NCBI GenBank assembly: GCA_033809415.1
Contig: JAPXLT010000049.1
Span: forward strand, 1 to 21,309
Length of the DNA stretch: 21,309 nt
Reading direction: 5' to 3'
DNA from: JAQVUB01 sp033809415
Lineage (GTDB): Bacteria; Verrucomicrobiota; Lentisphaeria; Oligosphaerales; Oligosphaeraceae
Part shown: positions 14,756 to 21,309 of the stretch, piece after piece
Numbering within the stretch: the stretch's first letter is position 1
Layout: each line of letters starts with the position of its first letter
Translations under genes and position numbers: made by a program
The notes under the pieces: generated by a model
The model's database searches: none
What the model was told of the DNA's origin: nothing
Seen by the model: only the letters and a program-made list of their open reading frames with translations

Positions 14756-16306
14756 TTCTGTTTGCCAGTCGGAGAGTTTTCCGTTGCTGGTATCGAAACT
14801 CGCCCCGATCAGCATAACTTTTTTCCCTGAAAGCATATATTTGCGGACGTAGTCCTTGTTTTTGATTTGCGACAGGGCTCCATCCGCATTTTTGTCAATC
14901 TTAAACTCGAAGAGGTAAATCCATTGATCGGTTTTTACGACAGCATCGATGCGCCCGTTGTTGGTACGCGATTCCGCCTCGATATAGTACCCCAGCAGGC
15001 GGAATAGTGAATAGAAGATATTCTGAAAATTATTTTCGTTCTTCTGGTGGAGGTCGTATGGGAATCCGGCAAAGAAGACTTCAAGGACTTTCCGCAGCGA
15101 TTCGACGTCTCCGCTGACCAATGCCTCAGCGATCCGACCGCAGAAATTAGTCACCTCGGCATCCGATGTCCCGGCATATGCCTTCAGGAGATAGGTGTTG
15201 AACGACATGCCAACTTCCTGATTGGGAAAATCAAGCCAATACCACGGCATGTTGAATCTTCTTTCCATCGATTTGATCGTCAGATAACCAGTCTGCAAAA
15301 GCAGGGAAAGCGGATCGATTTGAGTGACTTCAAAGGCCTTGAATGCCATTTTGCTGACCGGGTGAGCCAGAATATTCTCGAAGGAAAAATTGTTTTTCTT
15401 GATCAGCTCGATCAGAAAGGACGGCGTCCCGGTATCGAACCAATAATTGTTGAATTCGCCTCCATTGACAAAGAACAATGCCAGCGAAACAGGATTGTAG
15501 ACCGAGTCGGCGTTTTCATGGAAACGGTATCCGTCATACCATGTAATGATTTCCGGAAGAAGTTCTTCCCGCGATATTCCCATTTTCCTTGCAACGTTTT
15601 CAATGTGATTGGAAAAATACTTCTCGAACTCCTCCTGCGTATAGCCGAACATGGTGGCATAGTCGGCATGCATCGTAATGTCGGTCAGGTTGTTCAGATC
15701 AGAGAAAATGGAGACGTGCGAAAACTTGGTTACTCCAGTGACGAATACAAAATGCTCGAGGCTTTCACATTTTTTAATGGTGGAATAGAATCCTTTGAGG
15801 ATCGTAAGGCATTCTCGGGCTTCTGGAGTGAGGATAGTGTTCAGGATCGGCTTGTCATATTCGTCCAGCAGGATTACAACCGGCATGCGGTTGCCGATCC
15901 CCTTGATCAATGCCTCGAATGAGGATGCCAGCCCATCTTCCTGAATTTCAACCTCGACATCGTGTTCGGCAGCAGCCCACGCCAGTATGCACGCCAGATA
16001 TTTTCGTAAAGAAGCCGGAGTTTTCGCATCACAGTTTGCCAAGTCCAGATGGATGACCGGATACTCCTTCCAATCGTATTCCTTGTCATGGATGGCAAGC
16101 CCCTTGAAAAGTTCCTTTCTGCCTTGGAAGACAGCTTTCAAGGTGGAAACGGTCAGAGATTTTCCAAAGCGCCGGGGACGAGCCATGAAATAAGACGCCG
16201 GAGCAGAATCGACGAGTTTCCAGATGTACTCCGTCTTGTCAACGTAAAGGAAATCGTTTTCTATGAGTTTTTCAAGTGAATAAACACTGCTCGTCAGTTT
16301 TTTCAT
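14747..16306 (-). CDS. AAA-ATPase-like / PD-(D/E)XK nuclease-domain protein
   Basis: A 519-residue protein with the architecture of the 'predicted AAA-ATPase' (PF09820-like) plus PD-(D/E)XK (PF08011-like, formerly DUF1703) family. Seen: YVDKTEYIWKL near residues 21-31, a Walker-A-like RPRRFGKSL (43-51), Walker-B-like LLDEYDKP (146-153), FVTGVTKFSHVSIFSDLNNL around 205-225, and at the C-terminus Asp454...Glu467-Phe-Lys469, the nuclease core D...ExK. No membrane segment or signal. The start at 16306 has GAGGAA about 10 bases upstream. Family members occur in many copies per genome in anaerobic gut bacteria and their function is unproven; a mobile or host-conflict role is often suspected. The gene lies between inverted copies of the intergenic repeat. 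Confidence 0.9.
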   Translation of the reverse strand: MKKLTSSVYSLEKLIENDFLYVDKTEYIWKLVDSAPASYFMARPRRFGKSLTVSTLKAVFQGRKELFKGLAIHDKEYDWKEYPVIHLDLANCDAKTPASLRKYLACILAWAAAEHDVEVEIQEDGLASSFEALIKGIGNRMPVVILLDEYDKPILNTILTPEARECLTILKGFYSTIKKCESLEHFVFVTGVTKFSHVSIFSDLNNLTDITMHADYATMFGYTQEEFEKYFSNHIENVARKMGISREELLPEIITWYDGYRFHENADSVYNPVSLALFFVNGGEFNNYWFDTGTPSFLIELIKKNNFSFENILAHPVSKMAFKAFEVTQIDPLSLLLQTGYLTIKSMERRFNMPWYWLDFPNQEVGMSFNTYLLKAYAGTSDAEVTNFCGRIAEALVSGDVESLRKVLEVFFAGFPYDLHQKNENNFQNIFYSLFRLLGYYIEAESRTNNGRIDAVVKTDQWIYLFEFKIDKNADGALSQIKNKDYVRKYMLSGKKVMLIGASFDTSNGKLSDWQTEFL

Positions 16307-16359
16307 AGCAATAATGTTCCTCAGATTACGCAGAAGAACTTGGTGCGGACTAACCGCTC

Positions 16360-16445
16360 ACAACCCATTTTTTGTCCACGGAAAACACGGAAAGCTCGGA
16401 AAATTTTTTCTATGGGTTGCTGCTCTGACGGATAAGCCTGCTCCG
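16360..16445 (-). repeat. Intergenic repeat copy F with palindromic ends
   Basis: In the 456-base gap 16307-16762. CAACCCAT (16360-16367) and ATGGGTTG (16412-16419) are perfect 8-bp arms around GTCCACGGAAAACACGG, the same organisation as copy B at 3194-3277. It continues with GCTGCTCTGACGGAT. Orientation is opposite to copy E on the other side of the nuclease-domain gene. Confidence 0.7.
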
Positions 16446-16477
16446 CCAAAATTCTTGTGTGTCAAGGTCGGCTTTAC

Positions 16478-16552
16478 TTTTTCAGTCAGAGGCGATATGG
16501 AGCGCCGGCGGCTCGCCGGCATGAAGCCGGTTTCCTTCTCATCACTGAAAAA
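16478..16552. repeat. Nested inverted-repeat element (75 bp)
   Basis: Outer arms TTTTTCAGT (16478-16486) and ACTGAAAAA (16544-16552) are perfect 9-bp complements. Inside is GCCGGCG-GCT-CGCCGGC (16504-16520), a perfect 7-bp stem with a 3-base loop, followed by a further GCCGG (16525-16529) able to compete with the stem. It is compact and symmetric, like a small palindromic mobile element or structured RNA. Confidence 0.65.
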
Positions 16553-16563
16553 TCAAAAAGTTC

Positions 16564-16588
16564 AAAAAAAAATTCTCAAAAATGAGAA
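16564..16588 (-). terminator. Possible intrinsic terminator for the pseudopilin gene at 16763
   Basis: Read on the minus strand, TTCTCA-TTTT-TGAGAA forms a 6-bp stem followed at once by nine T residues. The stem is AT-rich, so strength is doubtful, and it lies about 175 bases beyond the stop codon. Confidence 0.4.
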
Positions 16589-16654
16589 AACCCCTCAAAG
16601 CCAATAACTTGCGCATCAGTTCTCTGAAAATCTTTTCCAAAAAAGAAGAAGTTT

Positions 16655-16743
16655 GGCAATAGTAGCGCGGAAAATTTGTAGAGTTGTTGTTTTGACGGAT
16701 GGGATTACACATGGATTTGCGGTCTGGTTTGTGTGCCTGACAC
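16655..16743 (-). repeat. Degenerate intergenic repeat copy G plus GTGCCTGACAC word
   Basis: AGTAGCGCGG, TTGTTGTTTTGACGGATGGG, ATTACACATGGATTTGCGGTCTGG match the reverse of the common repeat (compare 14250-14290) with many substitutions and no tail. It ends with GTGCCTGACAC (16733-16743), the same 11-base word as 12572-12582. Confidence 0.5.
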
Positions 16744-16762
16744 GGTTTCTGCCGACCTTTTG

Positions 16763-17500
16763 TCAGTCTTTGCGCCATGGTCCTTTTGTGTGTGGTAGAG
16801 GGGAAGTCAAGGCTTCCTGGGTGTCCGGTTGCACATGCCCGTCGCAATAGGTTACATTCGTGCGCTTACTATGGCGGTAATCCACCCAGGCTGTCGGACC
16901 GGCAACGCGGTATGTTCCCCAGCTTCCATTCCGTGAATCTGTGAGAAGCGCCTGCTCCGCCGGGTACTTGACTTCACGCATTTTCCGGTATCCCCTGTAC
17001 CAAGTGGAGTAAATTGTCCCACCCACCCCGTACATTTGCATGCCATACGTGGAATAGGGAGCATCTCTAGGATGCTTGCCCATTGTCGGGCAAAAGAATA
17101 CCTTGGCAGAAACGGGAAATATATTCCAGTAGATGAAGGACTGTGGCGAACTCGTTAGATAGGGCAGTAGCATATCACTCCAAAGATAGCCGGGAGTTGG
17201 TCCTCCCCTGAGACCGCTGTTCAGCAAGGCCAGGTCGCCATCCCAGTCGTCGGAGTAAAGGTTCCAGGTCATGCCCAGCTGTTTACAGTTGCCCATGCAT
17301 TTGATCGCCTGGGCTTTTTCCCTGGATTTCGACAGCGCGGGCAGCAACATCGAGGCCAAAATGGCAATGATGGCGATGACCACCAGCAGTTCAATTAAAG
17401 TAAAGCACATACAAGGTTGCTTCCTTCGAGTAGAAATCCGGGCAATGTGCACTCCACTTCCCAGTTGTCGGAAAGTGCTTGGTCGCTTATTCCTATTCAT
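16763..17500 (-). CDS. Pseudopilin-like protein with H...DG motif (2)
   Basis: A 245-residue prepilin-type protein. A 32-residue basic leader precedes Phe33 of FTLIELLVVIAIIAILA, the hydrophobic helix and the SREKAQAIKCMGNCKQLG segment; the body contains VFFCPTMG and TYGMQMYGVGG, and the end has DYRHSKRTNVTYCDGHV, the family's H...N-V...D-G-H motif. Residue -1 is Cys rather than Gly. The long leader is real if the start is 17500, which has a perfect AAGGAGG 5 bases upstream. It stands alone: divergent from recC, with no co-directional neighbour close by. Function unknown; such genes are typically present in very large numbers in Lentisphaerota, often beside sugar regulators and hydrolases. 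Confidence 0.87.
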   Translation of the reverse strand: MNRNKRPSTFRQLGSGVHIARISTRRKQPCMCFTLIELLVVIAIIAILASMLLPALSKSREKAQAIKCMGNCKQLGMTWNLYSDDWDGDLALLNSGLRGGPTPGYLWSDMLLPYLTSSPQSFIYWNIFPVSAKVFFCPTMGKHPRDAPYSTYGMQMYGVGGTIYSTWYRGYRKMREVKYPAEQALLTDSRNGSWGTYRVAGPTAWVDYRHSKRTNVTYCDGHVQPDTQEALTSPLPHTKGPWRKD

Positions 17501-17585
17501 CGTCGCCTCCTTTTTGCCTTAATTCGGTACATGCCAAGGACGAGGCTAATATATCCATCGTCACCGAACATCGTGTCTAATATTA

Positions 17586-17613
17586 AAATTAAGGCATGAA
17601 AAATAAAAGTCAA
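17586..17613 (-). promoter_or_regulatory. Candidate promoter of pseudopilin gene 2
   Basis: On the minus strand TTGACT (17608-17613) and TAATTT (17586-17591) are 16 bases apart, about 85 bases upstream of the ATG at 17500. The -35 is good, the -10 poor; TAATAT a few bases further is an alternative. Confidence 0.4.
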
Positions 17614-17626
17614 GTTCTCTGATGCG

Positions 17627-17670
17627 ATCCTCAAATTTTTGTGTTTTTCGTGCCTTTCGTGGTTAAAAAC
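17627..17670 (+). repeat. Repeat tail upstream of recC
   Basis: CAAATTTTTGTGTTTTTCGTGCC and TTTCGTGGTTAAAAAC repeat the tail module seen at 3438-3480. It ends 26 bases before the recC start codon, so here it lies in a 5' region, not at a gene end. Confidence 0.65.
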
Positions 17671-17695
17671 TTGTAGGACGGGATATATTTCAGGC

Positions 17696-20600
17696 ATGGC
17701 GTTTTATTTATACCAGCACAGCAGTTTACAGGCTCTGGCGGAGAAATTCCTCCGCCTGCGCCGCGAGGGGACGTATTTTGGCAGTGCCCGAGGGACTCGG
17801 TTTCTGCCGGATGATCCGATGCAGCCGGAAACGATTGTGGTGCAGACCTACGGCATGCGCATCTGGCTGACGCAGCTTGCCGCACAATCGGGCGCAGTGA
17901 TGGCCAATGTCAATTTCCTCTATGTAAATAATTTTATTCGGGAGGAATTGCGCAGGCAGATCGATGACGGGGCGGATTTTCAGCCGGAACTGTTCAGCAA
18001 CGAGGTTATGACCTGGCGGATTCTCGAGCTGATCGAGCAGGACGATGACAGCTGCCGCGAACTGACAGCGTATCTCGAACAGGCCGACAGCGAACCGGGT
18101 CTGCGACGCTTCGAGCTGGCCAGCCGCATCGCCGCAACCTTCGACCAATATCAAGTCTACCTGCCGGATCAATTGCAACAGTGGCGCACAACAACACCCA
18201 TCGAGCCCCAAGCCGCTGCCTGGCAGGCGGAAATCTGGCGCAAGTTGCTGGAATTCCAGGGCAGAAAACTATTCAGCAGCGCCGATGCCCTTGTTTCATT
18301 TCTGCAACGCAGACCAGAGCAGGTGCTCGAACGCCCACCGATAGCGGTTTTCGGCATCGGCAGCATGCCACCCTTTTATTTCAGGGTGCTGCGGCAACTC
18401 GCCAATGCAGGAGATGTCCATTTCTTCTACCATAATCCCTGCAATGAATACTGGGCAGATCACCCCATCCCGAGGAAACGGCAGAAAGGCTTCCGGGTTG
18501 ACGATCCCGCCGAAATGAATCCATTACTGGGCGCATACGGACTCCAGGGACAGGACTTCTTCAAGGAAATCATGGAACTCGAGGGAACCTGGGAAGAACC
18601 CGAGGATGAAGAAAAACGGGCGGATCGCACAGTCTTCCAGAATACGTTGCTGGGGCATCTGCAGAGCGATATCGTCAAAATGCGGACGTTCTCCCCGGAC
18701 AGCGAAAAGACGCAGCTCCGTCCCGAGGATCGCTCCCTGGTTTTTCATAATTGTCACACCGGATTCCGCCAAGTCGAAGTATTGCATGACCAGCTGCTGC
18801 AACTTTTTCAGCAAAGCCACCAGCCTGGGATGAAACCATTCTACCCGGATGACATCCTGGTCATGGCACCCGATCTGAACAGCTTCGTGCCCGCCATCGA
18901 GGCAGTCTTCAGCCAGGGACCTCTGAAGAATTTCTATGCGTTAAGCGACCGTTCCTTGCGAAAAAGCAATCCACTTGCGGAAGCCTTTCTGGCGATCCTC
19001 GAGCTGAGCGGCAGCCGCTTCGAGTGCAGTCGCGTACTCAGCCTGCTGGATGCCGATGCCCTGCGCAATCGCTTCGGCTTCGATGACTGGGCAGTGCGAA
19101 AATTGCGTGACTGGGTGCGTCAGGCCTATGTCTGCTGGGGTGTCGATGCCAAAGACCGCGAAGAAGTCTGCGGACTCCCCTTTGACGCTTTTTCCTGGCG
19201 CCATGCCATCAACCGCCTGATGCTCGGCATCGCCCTCGAAAGCCCTGCCAATTCCCTCGGGGACTGGTCGCCCGCACAACTCGCTTTGCCGGAATTGCCG
19301 CCGTTGAACCTGATCCATACCCCCGAAGAACGCGAACTGCTCGGAAATTTCAGCGATTTCCTCGAGAAACTGATCCAGGCCAGCGAAACATTGCAAAGTC
19401 CGCGCAGCATGGCGACCTGGCAATGCGATCTCGAGACCCTGCTCGAGGATTTCTTCCAGGCTGATAATACGACTGCGGCAGATTATGCGGCAGTGCGGCA
19501 AAGCATCCGCGATGCTGCCGCTGGCGCGGAGGTGGCCGGTTATGATGGGGAAGTCTCCTTTGCGGTCATTCGCCGCCTACTTTCCGGCGCGGCGGAAACT
19601 CCGCTGAAAACGTATCCGTTTTTGTCAGGCAAGATCACCTTTTGCAGTTTGCAGCCGATGCGCAGCGTGCCGCGCCGGGTGATCGTTCTGCTGGGCATGG
19701 ATGAAGGCGCCTTTCCACGGGTTGACAGCCTGCTGGGCTTCAATCTGATTCCGCAGGCCGGACTGCGCTGCACCCGTTCCCGGCAGTGGGAAGACCGCTA
19801 TCTGTTTATGGAAGCATTGCTGGCCGCCCAGGAAAACCTGCTGATCTTCTATCGCGGGCAGGATGACCAGCGCCAGAAACAATATCCGCCGGCATTGCCG
19901 GTCTGCGAATTGCGGGATTATATCCAGGATCATTATCAGATGGAAGATGTCCCGGATTTGCTTTCACAACTTACCTATCGGCATCTGCTGCATCCCTATT
20001 CTCCGGAATGCTATGGCACCGACCTGTTTTCCTTCAATCCGTACTACTATCCCGTTGCGGTAAAGCTGGCGGAAAAGAAGCTGCCGGAGATCAGCCCCTT
20101 TGCTGCTGACATCCCGGCAGGCGGCTTCCCCCCACTGCAACGCCGCAAAACTCCGGTTTTGCAACTGTCTGAGCTGATCCGTTTCTTTCAGAACAGCAGC
20201 GAAGCTTTTCTAGTGCAAACGCTCGGTTTCCCAGGAACGGAATGGTCTCAGCGCGAACAGGTGGACCTCGAACCGCTCGAACTCGAGGATTTCGAAAAAG
20301 CTGCCCTGAGCCGCCGTCTGGCAGAATGGCAGAAGGAACGTCCACTGAGGCTGCCGGATGGAACGGATCTGCTCCTCTGGCTGCAAGCAGAATGCGCACT
20401 TCCCGCCGGAGAACCCGGACGACGCATCTTCCGCGACCTGCTCGAACAGAGCTGGTTCGGAGATGAGAACTTGCGACGCGATTGGGCTGGTCAAACGAGG
20501 GTCTTCCGCAGCCTGGAACTCACTCTCGAGGGCAAGCCGCTATTCCTCGAGAGCGCTTTGCAGATCAATCCGGCAAATCATTCGATGATCGAGTGCCGCT

Positions 20601-21034
20601 TCAACCGGGAAAGCGATGAGAAAGACGCGTTGAGGGATCGCCATAAACTTGCCGCCTGGCTGCGCTGGCTGCTGGTCAGAGCCACCACTCCGCCGGAAAC
20701 TAGCGTCAGCATGCGTGTTTTCCATTCCGTTTTCGACAAAACGCCCTTCTGCCTGCCGCTGGAAAACATGCCGGACAGCCCCGAGGCCGCCAAGGAAAAA
20801 CTGCAACTTCTCCTCGATGCTTGGCATGCCGGGCTCGAGAAACCGCTCGAACTGCTCGTCGAGCAACCGCTGACTCCGCTAAAAGGAGATATAACAAACC
20901 CGGAAGCGATCCGAATGGACAAGAGCCTCGAAAACCCCGCTTTCGCCCGCCTCTTTGCCGACCGCTTCGAAGACCCGGAATTCCGCAAAAAAGTCGCCAA
21001 AAATACCAAACGCCTCTTCGGAGACCTTGTTTAA
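17696..21034 (+). CDS. recC: Exodeoxyribonuclease V gamma subunit RecC
   Basis: A 1,112-residue protein, close to the ~1,120 of Escherichia coli RecC. RecC is the Chi-recognising, catalytically inactive helicase/nuclease-like subunit of the RecBCD complex that processes DNA double-strand ends. Seen: IVVQTYGMRIWLTQLAAQSG near residue 45-65, VFGIGSMPPFYFRVLRQL (~217-234), LVFHNCHTGFRQVEVLHDQL (~350), PDDILVMAPDLNSFVPAIEAVF (~385-405), LLGMDEGAFPRVDSLLGFNLI (~665-685) and RQWEDRYLFMEALLAAQENL (~695-715), all matching RecC in order. The start at 17696 (MAFYLYQHSS) fits the family; its Shine-Dalgarno is weak, and the in-frame ATG at 17639 would translate repeat sequence. The stop codon lies within the start of a repeat. 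recB and recD are not within the remaining 275 bases. Confidence 0.96.
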   Translation: MAFYLYQHSSLQALAEKFLRLRREGTYFGSARGTRFLPDDPMQPETIVVQTYGMRIWLTQLAAQSGAVMANVNFLYVNNFIREELRRQIDDGADFQPELFSNEVMTWRILELIEQDDDSCRELTAYLEQADSEPGLRRFELASRIAATFDQYQVYLPDQLQQWRTTTPIEPQAAAWQAEIWRKLLEFQGRKLFSSADALVSFLQRRPEQVLERPPIAVFGIGSMPPFYFRVLRQLANAGDVHFFYHNPCNEYWADHPIPRKRQKGFRVDDPAEMNPLLGAYGLQGQDFFKEIMELEGTWEEPEDEEKRADRTVFQNTLLGHLQSDIVKMRTFSPDSEKTQLRPEDRSLVFHNCHTGFRQVEVLHDQLLQLFQQSHQPGMKPFYPDDILVMAPDLNSFVPAIEAVFSQGPLKNFYALSDRSLRKSNPLAEAFLAILELSGSRFECSRVLSLLDADALRNRFGFDDWAVRKLRDWVRQAYVCWGVDAKDREEVCGLPFDAFSWRHAINRLMLGIALESPANSLGDWSPAQLALPELPPLNLIHTPEERELLGNFSDFLEKLIQASETLQSPRSMATWQCDLETLLEDFFQADNTTAADYAAVRQSIRDAAAGAEVAGYDGEVSFAVIRRLLSGAAETPLKTYPFLSGKITFCSLQPMRSVPRRVIVLLGMDEGAFPRVDSLLGFNLIPQAGLRCTRSRQWEDRYLFMEALLAAQENLLIFYRGQDDQRQKQYPPALPVCELRDYIQDHYQMEDVPDLLSQLTYRHLLHPYSPECYGTDLFSFNPYYYPVAVKLAEKKLPEISPFAADIPAGGFPPLQRRKTPVLQLSELIRFFQNSSEAFLVQTLGFPGTEWSQREQVDLEPLELEDFEKAALSRRLAEWQKERPLRLPDGTDLLLWLQAECALPAGEPGRRIFRDLLEQSWFGDENLRRDWAGQTRVFRSLELTLEGKPLFLESALQINPANHSMIECRFNRESDEKDALRDRHKLAAWLRWLLVRATTPPETSVSMRVFHSVFDKTPFCLPLENMPDSPEAAKEKLQLLLDAWHAGLEKPLELLVEQPLTPLKGDITNPEAIRMDKSLENPAFARLFADRFEDPEFRKKVAKNTKRLFGDLV

Positions 21035-21100
21035 CAACGAAAAGACACGAACAGGCACGAAATTTTATAGGGGGTGTTGCTTCGAGGAATGGGAGGGCAC
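21030..21100 (-). repeat. Intergenic repeat copy H at the recC stop codon
   Basis: GTTTAACAACGAAAAGACACGAA (broken: the TTTAAC holds the recC TAA stop), CAGGCACGAAATTTTATAGGG and GTTGCTTCGAGGAATGGGA are the reverse form of the common repeat, beginning exactly at the stop codon. After it the sequence passes straight into the tandem arrays. Confidence 0.75.
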
Positions 21101-21103
21101 GGG

Positions 21104-21163
21104 GTGGACTTTGTGGACAGGGTGGACAGGGTGGACAGGGTGGACTTTGTGGACAGGGTGGAC
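21104..21163 (+). repeat. 9-bp tandem array (GTGGACAGG / GTGGACTTT)
   Basis: Six full units and one six-base partial: TTT, AGG, AGG, AGG, TTT, AGG variants of GTGGACNNN. Period 9 with no length change. The same TGGACA word is the unit of the inverted array at 6422-6597 and appears twice in each of copies A and E. Confidence 0.95.
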
Positions 21164-21174
21164 GGATGACGAGC

Positions 21175-21309
21175 GCACCCTGCACCCTGCACCCTGCACC
21201 CCGCACCCTGCACCCTGTCCCCTGCACCCCGCACCCCGCACCACGCACCACGCACCACGCACCCCGCACCCCGCACCCCGCACCCCGCACCACGCACCAC
21301 GCACCCTGC
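21175..21309 (+). repeat. 7-bp tandem array (GCACCCT/GCACCCC/GCACCAC), runs off right edge
   Basis: Nineteen heptamers plus two bases, with variants at the last two positions and one GTCCCCT unit. Four consecutive GCACCCC units (21260-21286) give four G4 tracts with TGC loops on the minus strand. The period is not a multiple of three and contains no stop in any minus-strand frame, which creates spurious open frames. A short version of this sequence is at 198-222. Confidence 0.95.

Noticed and set aside
15047..15922. 291-codon plus-strand frame
   Set aside because: It is antisense to the nuclease-domain gene, whose motifs are clear on the minus strand.
21031..21304. Several overlapping minus-strand open frames rich in V-R-G-A or V-H-P repeats
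   Set aside because: They are read out of the 7-bp and 9-bp tandem arrays; all three frames are open because the units lack stop codons. The 7-bp period makes coding function implausible.
21104..21309. CRISPR array
   Set aside because: Units are 7 and 9 bases and directly contiguous, with no spacers and no cas gene in the window.

Overview
The window looks like a chromosomal segment of a Lentisphaerota (Victivallis-like) or closely related PVC-superphylum bacterium. The evidence is two pseudopilin-like proteins with the FTLIELLVVIAIIAILA start and a C-terminal H-S-x-R-x-N-V...D-G-H motif, a GntR-HTH/LacI-type sensor hybrid, large secreted CBM9-like/glycosidase-like proteins, and intergenic gaps full of short mosaic repeats. 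This assignment comes from family knowledge; no rRNA or other marker gene is present.

Left part (1-3169): a Gfo/Idh/MocA oxidoreductase on the minus strand diverges from a two-gene plus-strand operon of a short-chain dehydrogenase and an aldo/keto reductase. Three sugar-type oxidoreductases around one divergent promoter region suggest sugar or polyol interconversion.

Middle (3583-13627): all genes are on the minus strand. The clearest unit is a four-gene operon read from 13627 down to 8113: a GntR/LacI-hybrid regulator, a pseudopilin, a 936-residue secreted CBM/CBM9/glycosidase-like protein and a cytoplasmic creatininase-family amidohydrolase. Its gaps are 67, 16 and 11 bases, and a near-consensus promoter (TTGAAA-17-TATAAT) sits just upstream. 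Beyond it lie a secreted carbohydrate-binding-like protein (6639-7706) and a 910-residue secreted CBM9-like/glycosidase-like protein (3583-6315). Together these look like a regulated extracellular glycan- or glycoconjugate-degradation locus.

Right part (14747-21034): a PD-(D/E)XK nuclease-domain protein with an AAA-like ATPase domain, bracketed by inverted copies of the intergenic repeat; a second pseudopilin gene; and, divergently, recC (exodeoxyribonuclease V gamma subunit). recB and recD are not in the window.

The gaps are unusually structured. A modular repeat family (TTAACCACGAAA-type tail, AACCCTATAAAAAATTTTC core, ATCCGTCRAAGCARC, and a CAACCGGGACGGTTG palindrome) occurs at least eight times and often begins exactly at a gene's stop codon. 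Larger composites recur at 1-363 and 14437-14755 and at 7785-8092 and 14047-14337. There are also a large TGGAC/GTCCA inverted array (6422-6597) and, after recC, a 9-bp and a 7-bp tandem array, the latter with a G-quadruplex motif. I saw no tRNA, rRNA, CRISPR array, transposase or complete insertion sequence.
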